Of a DNA stretch of 64,000 bases, positions 1-8,929 are shown in pieces (positions within the stretch are counted from its first letter, which is position 1; each line of letters begins with the position of its first letter). A program made the position numbers and the translations under genes. Where the stretch lies: contig NZ_CP089290.1 in assembly GCF_022819385.1 (NCBI RefSeq), forward strand, positions 186,001 through 250,000, given 5' to 3'. Below the pieces are notes generated by a model. It saw nothing but the letters and a program-made list of their open reading frames with translations, had not been told where the DNA came from and searched no databases. The DNA comes from Candidatus Nanosynbacter sp. HMT-352. Its GTDB lineage: Bacteria > Patescibacteriota > Saccharimonadia > Saccharimonadales > Saccharimonadaceae.

Positions 1-294
1 GACTCAGTTTTGCAAGATTTTATCGTTGACGAAGATACGGTTTCGCCAGAAGATTCCGCTTCAAATCAATTGTTAAAAGAGCAAGTTCAGGAAATTCTAT
101 CAAGTTTGAGTGATCGCGAGCAGAAAATTGTTCGAATGCGTTTTGGTTTGGATAATGGAAAAAACCACACTTTGGAAGAAGTTGGTCAGGAATTTGCAGT
201 TACGCGTGAGCGAATCCGCCAGATTGAAGCTAAGGCACTAGCAAAACTTCGTAAGCACAAAGATGCGAAAAAACTTTACGAATATCTGGACTAA
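1..294 (+). CDS. rpoD: RNA polymerase primary sigma factor RpoD, C-terminal part
   Basis: Only the last 97 residues are in the window; the reading frame is open to base 1, so the gene starts upstream. The visible part holds the linker after region 3 (DEDTVSPEDSAS) and region 4 with the -35-binding helix-turn-helix (TLEEVGQEFAVTRERIRQIE), which is the classic group 1 sigma-70 signature. It ends KLRKHKDAKKLYEYLD. The product directs RNA polymerase to housekeeping promoters, consistent with the many TTGACA/TATAAT sites in this window. Its TAA stop abuts the stop of the next, convergent gene without a single spacer base. Confidence 0.95.
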   Translation, partial: DSVLQDFIVDEDTVSPEDSASNQLLKEQVQEILSSLSDREQKIVRMRFGLDNGKNHTLEEVGQEFAVTRERIRQIEAKALAKLRKHKDAKKLYEYLD

Positions 295-882
295 TTAACA
301 CTGTTCGGGCGATTTACAAAAATGGGCGTCGTGAGTTGCGGCGTCTATTTTTTGGTGTAATTGCTCGAGGCTGCCGTCGTTAATGATGAAATAATCAGCA
401 ATAGCAATTGGTCCACCTTTTTCCAAATTCTCGATTTCTGACCAGTCGCGCTGATCAACTTCGTGCGGTTGCATTGGGCGCTCTATGCGCTTAGCCATTC
501 GTTGATAACGGAGGTATTTCGGTGTAACAATAGCAATAACGACAACTTGTCCAGGAAATTCGTGCTTAAGGAATTTATATTCACTCCAAGTGTATAATCC
601 GTCCAAAACGATTTTATTTTGCCCAGCGTTTATTAAATCGTGGATATTTTTTATGACGCGTTTGATTACGAAATCTTTGCCTTCGCGGCGACGAATCTCT
701 TCGCGAAATTGCTGTTGATTGTCCCAAGTTTTTTCAATTCCAGCTTCGTCCATGGCTTTATAAATAACGCCACCGAAGTAAATTTTTGGAAATCCTTTTT
801 CTGTCAAATATTCGACAGCCGAACTTTTGCCGCTGCCCGCCAATCCAACCAGGGCGATAATTTTTGCGTATGGTTGTGTCAT
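295..882 (-). CDS. P-loop kinase, adenylate/dephospho-CoA kinase-like
   Basis: A 195-residue protein with a Walker A motif near the N-terminus (GLAGSGKSS, about residues 13-21) and an overall layout of the small nucleoside/CoA kinase superfamily: a lid-like Arg-rich stretch (QRMAKRIERPMQPHEVDQRD) and a C-terminal segment IADYFIINDGSLEQL that resembles the end of dephospho-CoA kinases and archaeal UPF0200 kinases. The substrate cannot be told from sequence; dephospho-CoA kinase activity is possible but not shown. It is convergent with rpoD and divergent from the gene at 945. Confidence 0.7.
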   Translation of the reverse strand: MTQPYAKIIALVGLAGSGKSSAVEYLTEKGFPKIYFGGVIYKAMDEAGIEKTWDNQQQFREEIRRREGKDFVIKRVIKNIHDLINAGQNKIVLDGLYTWSEYKFLKHEFPGQVVVIAIVTPKYLRYQRMAKRIERPMQPHEVDQRDWSEIENLEKGGPIAIADYFIINDGSLEQLHQKIDAATHDAHFCKSPEQC

Positions 883-902
883 GTACTAATTTTAACAATT
901 TG

Positions 903-931
903 TTGACATTCTTCCAAATAGAGAGTATCTT
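903..931 (+). promoter_or_regulatory. sigma-70 promoter before the 239-residue protein
   Basis: TTGACA at 903-908 and TATCTT at 926-931 with a 17-bp spacer. The predicted transcription start is only about 7 nt before the ATG at 945, with no Shine-Dalgarno site. Confidence 0.7.
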
Positions 932-944
932 TAAGCTACACACT

Positions 945-1664
945 ATGGAAACACTTCATGGACATACTGGAGAGTTACCTCAGGATCCACTTTCTGATTT
1001 TAGTATCTGGGGTCGTTTAATAGAATATCGTAAAAAAGTTCAATGGGATAATATATTAGAGCAAGTTAAGGAACTGGAATCGAAATTTGATCGTAGTAAG
1101 ACATGGGAAAAATTTGTTAACAAACCGGTTATTGATCAGTATGGTCAGGTATGGATGATTTGGAAGAATCCTGACACTTCGTCACCTAATCCGAAAGATC
1201 GATATCAGATATATAAGATGCCATACGATAAAGATGAGTTTGATTATGTTTTTATAGATGATCTTTCTATAGTTGATTTTGTGCCTACTTCTATTTCTAT
1301 ATTACGGGGATCGATTTATAAATTTTCTGTCGGATTTGATAATTTTGGTGATGTAGAAATCTTGCATATACTAACGAGCGATAAGACAGATATAAATAAG
1401 ACAAGTGAATACTGTCACCTCTACAGTTACGAAAGGGAAAAGTGGGAGTCTCATAGGCGTTGGATGAAATACGATGATGGCTTCTACAATTCTATGGAAG
1501 AACTTAGAGAAATCTATGAGAGATACGGCAAATGGCAGAAAAAACAGGGTAATAATTCTTTCAATGCTAAAAAAATATTTGGGGAGATTTATGATAATTA
1601 TGGGAGAATACAACAAAAACTTGCCGAAGCGTCAATAATCAACTCTCTAACGACAGTCGCTTAA
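945..1664 (+). CDS. hypothetical protein, 239 residues
   Basis: I do not recognise this protein. It is soluble-looking, acidic and aromatic-rich, with no signal peptide or membrane segment; the C-terminal third is helical and charged. Two earlier in-frame starts exist (864 onward) but they lie inside the divergent kinase gene and upstream of the TTGACA/TATCTT promoter, so the ATG at 945 is preferred. It stands alone between the kinase and polA, and polA has its own -10 box immediately after it. Codon use is more AT-rich than in the flanking polA, which may hint at a lineage-specific or acquired gene. Confidence 0.7.
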   Translation: METLHGHTGELPQDPLSDFSIWGRLIEYRKKVQWDNILEQVKELESKFDRSKTWEKFVNKPVIDQYGQVWMIWKNPDTSSPNPKDRYQIYKMPYDKDEFDYVFIDDLSIVDFVPTSISILRGSIYKFSVGFDNFGDVEILHILTSDKTDINKTSEYCHLYSYEREKWESHRRWMKYDDGFYNSMEELREIYERYGKWQKKQGNNSFNAKKIFGEIYDNYGRIQQKLAEASIINSLTTVA

Positions 1665-1680
1665 ATGCTACAATAGAACT

Positions 1681-4218
1681 ATGAAGCGTCTAGTAGTTAT
1701 TGATGGAAAGTCGGTGTTTTACCGAGGTTATTATGCTATGCCGGGATTGTCGATGGCTGACGGAACTCCGACTGGTGGTGTGTATGGATTTGTAAGTTTG
1801 GCAATTGAGCTAATTAAGAAATTAGAGCCGGATTATGTGGCGGTAGCTTGGGATAAGCGAGGCACGAATATCCGCAAGCGGCGGGAATTATATCCAGAAT
1901 ATAAAGCTGGTCGCAAGCCAGCACCCGATGACTTTTATCAGCAAATTCCGATTTTACACGAACTGCTCGATGCGTTTGGCTGGCCGCTTTATGAAATTGA
2001 TGATTACGAGGCGGACGATATTATGGGCGCGTTTGCCAGACAAGCGGAATCTCGCGGAATTGAAACATGCTTGATAACGTCTGATTTGGACGCATTGCAA
2101 TTGATATCACCAATGACCAAGGTTTACGCTATGAAAAATGGTTTAAGGAATATCGAGGAGTTCACGGCGGAATATTTTGAAGAAAAATACGGAATTCGGA
2201 CGGAACAATTCTTAGATTTGAAGGCACTGAAGGGCGATTCAAGTGATAATTTGCCGGGAGTGCCGGGAATTGGCGAGAAAACAGCGGTGAAATTATTGCA
2301 AGAATATGAAACTCTGGACGGAGTTTATGAGCATTTGGACGAGCAAAAAGGCGCTTTGCGAACGAAGTTGGAAAATGGTCGCGAGTCGGCATATTTGACC
2401 AAGCAAGTGGCGGAAATTTGGACGGACGCGCCGATTGAGCTGGACTGGGATGTGGCGGATGTTAATGATTGCGATTTTGCGCGAGTAACGGAAATTCTGC
2501 AGAAGTTGGAGTTTAATTCGCTGATTGGACGATTACCGCGAACGATGCAAGCGGCGGAAAATGAGAAAAAAGAAGAACCGAAGTTGGATATTCCACGAAT
2601 TGAAAAATTGCCCGATACGCCGATGTTTGAGGCGGAAAATATAATATATATCGATTCGTCGGAGCCTGACGTAATTTACATAAGCTCGAATCCTGAGTCG
2701 GCATGGACGGCGAAAATTAGCGAAATTAGCCAGTCTATGTGGCAATTATTGGCGCAGGGAATTGTGATCGCGGCGGATGTCAAGCAGTTGTATCACGAGC
2801 TGGATAATCATGGCGTGGCGGTGCGTTTTCACGAAGTTTGGGACGTTGAGCAGGCGGCGTTTTTGATTGACCCGCTGAAGCGTGATCGTAGTTTGAGTGC
2901 GCTGTCTGGCTATTTTTCTGACGACAATTCCTCGCCTTATCAATTGGCTCGCTTACACAAAATTTATCGTGAACAAAAAGTTTACATGTCGAACAATTCG
3001 CAAATTGCACGTGTGGCTTACGAGTTTGATTTTCCAGTAATTTGGGCGCTATTCCAGATGGAAAAACGCGGGATGAAGTTGGACGATACACTATTAAAAC
3101 AGATGGGCGATGAGCTGGCGGCGGAAGTCAGCGGGCTTGAACAACAAATGTATTCCATGGCTGGATATGAGTTTAACGCGTCTAGTCCAGCGCAACTTTC
3201 TGAGGTTTTATTTACCAAATTACAATTACCAACTGCGGGCATAAAAAAGGGGAAAACTGGATATTCAACAGGTCAAAAAGAGTTGGACAAATTACGCGGA
3301 CAACATCCGATTATTGAGTTGATTGAGCGATATCGAGAATTGACCAAATTGATCAGCACATACATTGAGGCGTTACCAAAATTGATGGCGACTGATGGGC
3401 GAATTCACACTACATTCAATCAGGACGTAACCAGCACGGGGCGGCTGAGTAGTACAAATCCGAATTTACAGAATATTCCGGTGCGGACTGAACTGGGCAG
3501 GAAAATTCGCCAGGCGTTTGTTCCGAGTGATGGCAAAGTTTTTGTCGGCGCGGATTATTCGCAATTTGAGCTGAGGCTGGCTGCCGTGTTGGCTGGCGAC
3601 GAGAAGTTGATCGAAGACTTTAATAGCGATGTTGATATTCACGCAAAAACGGCGGCGGAAACATACGGAATATCGATTGATGAAGTAAGCAAATCTCAGC
3701 GCCGAGCGGCGAAAGTGATCAATTTTGGTGTACTTTACGGAATGAGCCCGCACGGTTTGGCGGCGGCTACGGGAATGTCATTTACAGAGGCGAAAAAGTT
3801 TATTGATCATTATTTTGAGGTGCGAAAACCGATTCGTCAGTACTTGGATAAAATTCTAACTCAAGCGCGAGAACAGGGATTTGTTGAAACGTATTTTGGC
3901 AGGCGACGACCAACGCCTGATGTAAAATCGAGCAATTTTATGGTGCGATCTTCGGCGGAAAGGGCTGCGATGAATATGCCAATTCAAGGTACGGAAGCGG
4001 ATTTGATGAAATTGGCAATGATTCGGTTGGAGGATAAATTGTCGGGCTTGGCTGACGCAATTCTACAAGTTCATGATTCGATTTTGGTGGAATGCAAACC
4101 TGAAGACATCCAGAAAGTCAGCGAGATTATGAAAGCCGAAATGGAGGGCGTTTGTCCGGAATTACCGATTAAATTGAAAGTAGATATCGGTACGGGCGTA
4201 AATTGGGGTGAAGTGTAG
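1681..4218 (+). CDS. polA: DNA polymerase I
   Basis: An 845-residue family A DNA polymerase. The N-terminal 5'-3' exonuclease (FEN) domain spans about residues 1-290 (DGKSVFYRGYYAM, DYEADDIMG, GDSSDNLPGVPGIGEKTA). The middle 3'-5' exonuclease-like domain lacks the DxE metal ligands (IIYIDSSEPD at the expected place), so proofreading is probably lost. The polymerase domain has motif A DYSQFELR (usually DYSQIELR), motif B RRAAKVINFGVLYG and motif C QVHDSILVE (usually HDEL). It fills gaps in repair and replaces RNA primers. TACAAT at 1669-1674 lies 6 nt before the ATG, implying a leaderless mRNA. Confidence 0.97.
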   Translation: MKRLVVIDGKSVFYRGYYAMPGLSMADGTPTGGVYGFVSLAIELIKKLEPDYVAVAWDKRGTNIRKRRELYPEYKAGRKPAPDDFYQQIPILHELLDAFGWPLYEIDDYEADDIMGAFARQAESRGIETCLITSDLDALQLISPMTKVYAMKNGLRNIEEFTAEYFEEKYGIRTEQFLDLKALKGDSSDNLPGVPGIGEKTAVKLLQEYETLDGVYEHLDEQKGALRTKLENGRESAYLTKQVAEIWTDAPIELDWDVADVNDCDFARVTEILQKLEFNSLIGRLPRTMQAAENEKKEEPKLDIPRIEKLPDTPMFEAENIIYIDSSEPDVIYISSNPESAWTAKISEISQSMWQLLAQGIVIAADVKQLYHELDNHGVAVRFHEVWDVEQAAFLIDPLKRDRSLSALSGYFSDDNSSPYQLARLHKIYREQKVYMSNNSQIARVAYEFDFPVIWALFQMEKRGMKLDDTLLKQMGDELAAEVSGLEQQMYSMAGYEFNASSPAQLSEVLFTKLQLPTAGIKKGKTGYSTGQKELDKLRGQHPIIELIERYRELTKLISTYIEALPKLMATDGRIHTTFNQDVTSTGRLSSTNPNLQNIPVRTELGRKIRQAFVPSDGKVFVGADYSQFELRLAAVLAGDEKLIEDFNSDVDIHAKTAAETYGISIDEVSKSQRRAAKVINFGVLYGMSPHGLAAATGMSFTEAKKFIDHYFEVRKPIRQYLDKILTQAREQGFVETYFGRRRPTPDVKSSNFMVRSSAERAAMNMPIQGTEADLMKLAMIRLEDKLSGLADAILQVHDSILVECKPEDIQKVSEIMKAEMEGVCPELPIKLKVDIGTGVNWGEV

Positions 4219-4239
4219 AAAATATGGTATAATTACGCC

Positions 4240-4887
4240 ATGAAATACACTCAACGACGAAATTCATTTTCTCGATTTGTACCAATTTTGCTGGTTATTG
4301 TTATCACGGTTGTGGCGGTAGCAGCGGTTATTGCGATTGGTCGAGCATTATTTGGCAAAAACGATTCAGGTCAAACAACGGATCAGAATGTTAACGTAGG
4401 GCAAGTTGCTTTGTTGTCGACGGACGTGGGAAGCGCGGTTCGATTGACAGTGCGCGGACCGATTGTAGCGAATGAGAATTTCCGCTCATACAGCATCACT
4501 ATTTCGCCAGAATCTCGCGAAATGACAACGTACGAGGGTTATTTGGATAAGCCGATTGCAGAGAAAAAATTGGACAATAACAGCAGGGCTTATACGGAGC
4601 TGGTTTATGCGCTCGATAAGCGAAAAATGATGGAAGGCACGCCGCTAACTGAGCAGCAAAACGATTTGCGGGGGATTTGTGCTAGCGGTAAAATTTACAA
4701 ATTCGAAACTTTGAAGGACAATTCCGTTGTGAAGAGCTTGTGGACGTCGGATTGTAGCGGCTCTAAAGGCTCGGCACAAGCTAACGTGAACGAGATTTTG
4801 GATATGTTTTTGAAACAAATTCCTGACGGCAAAAAAATGGCGGCTGGAATTGGCCTAAGTCAAGAAGAAGCTTTATTTAAGCTGTAG
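4240..4887 (+). CDS. membrane-anchored hypothetical protein
   Basis: A 215-residue protein with a basic N-terminus followed by one membrane helix (about residues 15-37: PILLVIVITVVAVAAVIAIG) and an extracytoplasmic beta-rich domain with a Cys pair (GICASGKIY and SDCSGSKG) that could form a disulfide. I do not recognise the family. A TGGTATAAT extended -10 box (TATAAT 4228-4233) is 6 nt before the ATG, so the transcript should be leaderless; mutM follows 10 nt after the stop and is probably co-transcribed. Confidence 0.75.
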   Translation: MKYTQRRNSFSRFVPILLVIVITVVAVAAVIAIGRALFGKNDSGQTTDQNVNVGQVALLSTDVGSAVRLTVRGPIVANENFRSYSITISPESREMTTYEGYLDKPIAEKKLDNNSRAYTELVYALDKRKMMEGTPLTEQQNDLRGICASGKIYKFETLKDNSVVKSLWTSDCSGSKGSAQANVNEILDMFLKQIPDGKKMAAGIGLSQEEALFKL

Positions 4888-4897
4888 GACTTGCCGA

Positions 4898-5776
4898 ATG
4901 CCAGAACTACCCGAAGTTGAGACAGTTCGTCGCGGTTTGGCGGATTTGCTGCCAGGTCAGGCTGTTGTGCGAGCGACGGTATTTGATTCACCAAAGAGTT
5001 TTCCGAATTCACCCACAGACGTTCAGCAATTTTTATACGGTGCGCATGTAACGGCGGTGCGACGTCGTGCAAAAGTGCTGATGATTGATCTTGATACGCG
5101 TTATTCGCTGGTGATACATCTTAAGATGACTGGGCAATTGATTTTTCGTGGGGCTAATAGTTTTGCTGGTGGTCATCCGAATGATAGTTTGATTGGTGAA
5201 TTACCAGATAAGTCGACACGAGTGCAAATTGACTTTACAGATGGTTCGCACCTGTTTTTTAATGATCAGCGTAAGTTTGGCTGGATGAAATTGATGCCGA
5301 CTGATGAGATAGAAAATTTGCCATTTATGCAGAAAGTTGGTCCGGAACCGCTCGATAAAAAAACTGAGGCGGGTGACTTTATTAAGCGAATTCGCCGTCG
5401 GCAAAATTCGATGATAAAGCCAGCGTTTCTTGATCAGTCGGTGATTGCTGGGGTTGGCAATATTTATGCCGATGAAGCTCTGTGGGCTGCGAAAATTCAC
5501 CCTCAGACGCGCGTTAGGAATGTTAGCGATGACCAATTGGAAGATTTGTTTAATGAACTGCGCCAGATTTTGCAATTGAGTATTGATCAGGGTGGCTCGA
5601 CGGATAAAAATTATGTTGACGCTGAAGGCAGAAAAGGGAATTATCTGTCGTTTGCGCACGTATTTCGTCGGGAAGGTCAGCCGTGCCATCGGCATCCTGA
5701 TCAAGAGATTGTAAAGATGAAGGTTTCTGGACGCGGTACGCATATTTGTCCAGTTTGCCAAGTGGAGGCGAAGTGA
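4898..5776 (+). CDS. mutM: formamidopyrimidine-DNA glycosylase
   Basis: A 292-residue Fpg/Nei enzyme that removes 8-oxoguanine and FaPy lesions and nicks the abasic site. It begins MPELPEVETVRRGL with the catalytic Pro1 and Glu2, has the Lys of the beta-hairpin (RRRAKVLMIDL, about residue 57), the helix-two-turn-helix region (GVGNIYADEALW) and the C-terminal zinc finger. The finger reads CHRH...CPVC instead of the usual CxxC...CxxC, so the second ligand is His rather than Cys; this could still bind zinc. The stop codon overlaps the GTG start of holA. Confidence 0.96.
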   Translation: MPELPEVETVRRGLADLLPGQAVVRATVFDSPKSFPNSPTDVQQFLYGAHVTAVRRRAKVLMIDLDTRYSLVIHLKMTGQLIFRGANSFAGGHPNDSLIGELPDKSTRVQIDFTDGSHLFFNDQRKFGWMKLMPTDEIENLPFMQKVGPEPLDKKTEAGDFIKRIRRRQNSMIKPAFLDQSVIAGVGNIYADEALWAAKIHPQTRVRNVSDDQLEDLFNELRQILQLSIDQGGSTDKNYVDAEGRKGNYLSFAHVFRREGQPCHRHPDQEIVKMKVSGRGTHICPVCQVEAK

Positions 5777-6675
5777 TTTACCTTTTTTACGGCGAAAACG
5801 AATTCGAGAAACGGCGAGCAATTGCTAAGCTGATTGGCGATGAAAAAGTGGCGCGATATGATGGCGAAGATTTGACGCTGGCTGGCATGCAGGAAATAGC
5901 AATTGGGCAGACACTGTTTATGAACTCGTCGGTGTATTTGATTTCAAAACTAGGCGAAAATTCTGAGATTTGGTCGCAACTTCCAGATATGAAGTTTGAT
6001 GATGACAGGACAATTATTTTGGTGGAAGATAAAATTGATAAGCGAACGAAAACGTATAAGTGGCTACAGAAAAATGCCAAAGTTCAGGAATTTTCACCGC
6101 TTAGTGATCGTCAAAAACCGCAACTTTTAAAATGGTGCGTGGCGGAAGCAAAGGCTCGTGGGTGTGAATTAACGAATCGTCAAGCAGAGATAATTGTCGA
6201 TCGTTTGGGATTTGATCAGTTGCGACTGAGTAACTTTTTGGATCAATTAGCGCTGGCGGAAAAAGTGACGGATGATTTAATTGACAACTTTATACCTTTG
6301 GCGAGGCCGGAAAATGTGTTTGATTTGTTTATTTCGGCGCTGGCGGGTGATTATGATAAGGTCCACGACATAATTAGTTATTTGGAGTCGGAAAGTGGCG
6401 TTGATGGCGCCTATCAGACAATGGGATTACTTGCCTCGCAGGCAACTAACTTGACGGCGTTGGTTTTGGCTGGCGGCGACAGTAAGTTGGTGGCTTCGGA
6501 TTTTTCAGCTAGTCCGTATGTTTTACGAAAATTGGCGTCTTCAGCAAAAGGTGTCGATAAGGAAAAACTGAAGAGGATAAATGACGCGCTGCTTCGGGCG
6601 GACTTACAAATGAAAACAACCTCTGTAAATCCGTGGCTGATTGTGGAGGCGGCGCTGGTTGGAATTGGAAAATAA
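5773..6675 (+). CDS. holA: DNA polymerase III subunit delta
   Basis: A 300-residue clamp-loader delta subunit that opens the beta sliding clamp. The N-terminus MIYLFYGENEFEKRRAI is the AAA-like fold without a functional Walker A motif, as is usual for HolA, and the C-terminal collar domain follows. The start is GTG at 5773, overlapping the mutM stop (GTGA) with GGAGG at 5764-5768 just before it, which implies translational coupling; an earlier TTG inside mutM is unlikely. It is convergent with rpsT, a common holA-rpsT neighbourhood, and a bidirectional terminator separates them. Confidence 0.9.
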   Translation: MIYLFYGENEFEKRRAIAKLIGDEKVARYDGEDLTLAGMQEIAIGQTLFMNSSVYLISKLGENSEIWSQLPDMKFDDDRTIILVEDKIDKRTKTYKWLQKNAKVQEFSPLSDRQKPQLLKWCVAEAKARGCELTNRQAEIIVDRLGFDQLRLSNFLDQLALAEKVTDDLIDNFIPLARPENVFDLFISALAGDYDKVHDIISYLESESGVDGAYQTMGLLASQATNLTALVLAGGDSKLVASDFSASPYVLRKLASSAKGVDKEKLKRINDALLRADLQMKTTSVNPWLIVEAALVGIGK

Positions 6676-6704
6676 AAATACCCCAGTTAATTCCGGGGTA
6701 TTTT
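6675..6704. terminator. bidirectional intrinsic terminator holA/rpsT
   Basis: Perfect 10-bp inverted repeat AAAATACCCC (6675-6684) and GGGGTATTTT (6695-6704), flanked by A-runs and T-runs, between convergent genes; it can act in both directions. Confidence 0.85.
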
Positions 6705-6721
6705 CTAGTAATCTTTACAGA

Positions 6722-7072
6722 TTATTTTTCAGATTTCTTAGCAGCTGGCTTCTTTGCTGGAGCTTTTTTAGCAGCAGTTTTCTTAGCTGTTGCTGGCTTT
6801 GCGGCTGGTTTTTTAGCGGCTTCTAATGTAACACCTGCTTTTTTAGCAATTTTGCTTAATGCGCTCTTTCGGCGAGCAGCGGTATTTTTCTTAATCAAGC
6901 CTTTTTTAACAGCGGTGTCGATTTCGCTTTGTGCTGCAGCAAGAGTTTTTGTGCTTGGTTCTGCAGAGAAAGCTTTAACAGCAGTCTTAATGTCTTTTTT
7001 AATGCTGATGTTTCGCTCGCGGCGCTTTAGAGTTTGTTTAGCACGCTTGATGGCGGATTTGATGATTGGCAT
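6722..7072 (-). CDS. rpsT: 30S ribosomal protein S20 with Lys/Ala/Pro-rich tail
   Basis: A 116-residue bS20; the family is normally about 85-90 residues. Residues 1-82 match S20 (MPIIKSAIKRAKQTLKRRER, KKGLIKKNTAARRKSALSK). The extra C-terminus after AGVTLEAAKK is a low-complexity tail of repeated PAAKKxxAKKAPAKK units resembling histone H1-like tails, likely disordered and RNA-binding. GGAG sits 4-5 nt before the ATG. Its promoter is at 7117-7145. Confidence 0.95.
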   Translation of the reverse strand: MPIIKSAIKRAKQTLKRRERNISIKKDIKTAVKAFSAEPSTKTLAAAQSEIDTAVKKGLIKKNTAARRKSALSKIAKKAGVTLEAAKKPAAKPATAKKTAAKKAPAKKPAAKKSEK

Positions 7073-7116
7073 GTTTCTCCTTTACCTCTATAGATTTGTA
7101 TCGCTAATCAGGAAGA

Positions 7117-7145
7117 ATTATACAGAAAATAGCATAAATTGTAAA
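7117..7145 (-). promoter_or_regulatory. rpsT promoter
   Basis: On the minus strand TTTACA (complement of 7140-7145), 17-bp spacer, TATAAT (complement of 7117-7122). About 40 nt of leader precedes rpsT. Confidence 0.75.
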
Positions 7146-7160
7146 GAGGCGGCTTAGATA

Positions 7161-7190
7161 TTGACTTTATGGTACTGCTTATGGTATAGT
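7161..7190 (+). promoter_or_regulatory. promoter of the DHH-like/truB operon
   Basis: TTGACT 7161-7166 and TATAGT 7185-7190 with an 18-bp spacer, divergent from the rpsT promoter. Confidence 0.65.
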
Positions 7191-7231
7191 GATGCCAAGC
7201 GTAATTACAAAAAACAAACATAGGAAAAATC

Positions 7232-8926
7232 ATGTCAAACGGATCAGCAAAGCAAAAAGTAATCCAGAGCATCAAGGATGTAACTAATATTTTAGTGACG
7301 GTGAGTTCTAGCCCATCAGTCGACGAATTGTCGGCAGCGTTAGGATTGACGATTTTCCTCAATAAACTAGGGAAGCACGCTACGGCTGTGTTTAGCGGCG
7401 ACATTCCGCCAGCAATTACGTTCTTGAATCCTGATAAGACGTTTGAGCAGACTGCAGATTCTTTACGTGATTTTATTATTGCCTTGGATAAAGAAAAGGC
7501 TGACCATTTGCGCTATAAAGTTGTTGATGACGCGGTGAAGATTTTTATTACGCCATATCGTACGACAATTACCGATAAAGACTTGGAATTTTCACAGGGT
7601 GATTATAACGTTGAGCTAGTTCTGGCGCTAAATGTTGAAAATAGTGAAAGTATTGATACGGCTTTGACTGCGCACGGTAAGATTTTGCACGATGCTACGG
7701 TTGCGGCTATAACAGCGGGCGATGTAAAGAGTGGTCTGGGTTCTGTTGATTGGCACGAATCTAATGCTAGTGGCGTGAGTGAAATGGTTGTTGAGCTTCT
7801 TGATGATCTGAAAACGCCGAAGGTAACTCTGGACGAGCAGATGGCGACGGCTTTGCTTACGGGAATTGTTGCAGTGACTGACCGATTTAGTAATAGCAAT
7901 ACGTCATCAAAGGTTATGACTACAGCCGCAGAACTTATGGCGGCGGGCGCAAATCAGCAATTGGTGGTTTCAAAGATCGCAGAGAGCGAAGTAGAGGACG
8001 AGCCGCAGAAGATTGAAAAGATCGAAGAAAAATCTCCAGAAAAAGAGGAAGCCTCAGAGGATAAAACTGAAGAAGCGGAGAAAGATGAGGAAACTGTACA
8101 CGCGGACGGAACTTTGTCGATTAGCCACGAAAAGAAGGGCGATGTTGATGAGGTAGCCGAACAAACGGCGAAGGAAAAGCAAGAAGAGTCTGCTAGGATT
8201 GCCGAAGAGAAATTGGCTAAAATTGAGCCAATAAAGGAGGAGCCACAAGTCGAGGAAGAAAAGCCGAGTGAAAAAATAGTTTCAAAGGGCGAGCTTTCTT
8301 TTGAGGAAACTCCGCTGATGGGTGGCACTCTGAACGCAACGACTACACAGGCTGCCGAGGATAAGATTAGGGAATTGGCTAGCGATCAAAATAAAACCAT
8401 CTTAACGCACGGTAAATACGTGGGCGATAACACGCCGTCGTTTGGCGATACTCCGTTAAATGCGGCTATGGGTGCGTCTGATGAACCACCGAAGATTGAC
8501 CCGTTCGCGACAACTAACGCCGCTGAGCAAAAATTGTCGACAATACCTGTTGCGCCGCAATCTGAAGAGTCGATTATTTCGGCAATTACTAACGACACAA
8601 ATCAATTGAATAATCCAGTAGCGCCAGCTCCGAGCCAGCCGATTGCGCCAATTGAGCCAGCAATAACAAATCCTGAAAATAGCATTCCAGGTTTCGATTT
8701 GCCAATGCCACCAGCAATGCCAGATTTCGGCGCTTTGCCACCAATGCCGCCAGCACCTACAGGTGTTGATGTAAATGGATTGCCACAGATTGCACCGTTG
8801 GGGGTGGCTCCTGAGCCAGTAGCCGCTCCGCAAGCTCCAGCACCTGCGCCGATCACCGCGATGCCAACTCAGCCAGCTCAAAATGCAGACTTCAATCCAG
8901 CGCAATTCCACATTCCAGGACAATAG
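7232..8926 (+). CDS. degenerate DHH-phosphoesterase-like protein with acidic and proline-rich tail
   Basis: A 564-residue protein in two parts. Residues 1-250 resemble the DHH/nanoRNase fold: SSSPSVDELSAALGL lies where the HxDxD motif is expected and SVDWHESNASG where DHH is expected (DWH), but most metal ligands are missing, so catalysis is doubtful. Residues 250-370 are Glu/Lys-rich and low complexity, and residues 460-564 are Pro/Ala/Gln-rich (for example PMPPAMPDFGALPPMPPAP), probably disordered. It could be a nucleotide-sensing or scaffold protein; function is unknown. truB follows directly after its stop, so the two are co-transcribed. Confidence 0.7.
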   Translation: MSNGSAKQKVIQSIKDVTNILVTVSSSPSVDELSAALGLTIFLNKLGKHATAVFSGDIPPAITFLNPDKTFEQTADSLRDFIIALDKEKADHLRYKVVDDAVKIFITPYRTTITDKDLEFSQGDYNVELVLALNVENSESIDTALTAHGKILHDATVAAITAGDVKSGLGSVDWHESNASGVSEMVVELLDDLKTPKVTLDEQMATALLTGIVAVTDRFSNSNTSSKVMTTAAELMAAGANQQLVVSKIAESEVEDEPQKIEKIEEKSPEKEEASEDKTEEAEKDEETVHADGTLSISHEKKGDVDEVAEQTAKEKQEESARIAEEKLAKIEPIKEEPQVEEEKPSEKIVSKGELSFEETPLMGGTLNATTTQAAEDKIRELASDQNKTILTHGKYVGDNTPSFGDTPLNAAMGASDEPPKIDPFATTNAAEQKLSTIPVAPQSEESIISAITNDTNQLNNPVAPAPSQPIAPIEPAITNPENSIPGFDLPMPPAMPDFGALPPMPPAPTGVDVNGLPQIAPLGVAPEPVAAPQAPAPAPITAMPTQPAQNADFNPAQFHIPGQ

Positions 8927-8929
8927 TTG

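Noticed and set aside
6633..7157. 174-codon plus-strand frame over rpsT
   Set aside because: It is the antisense shadow of rpsT and its Lys/Ala tail.
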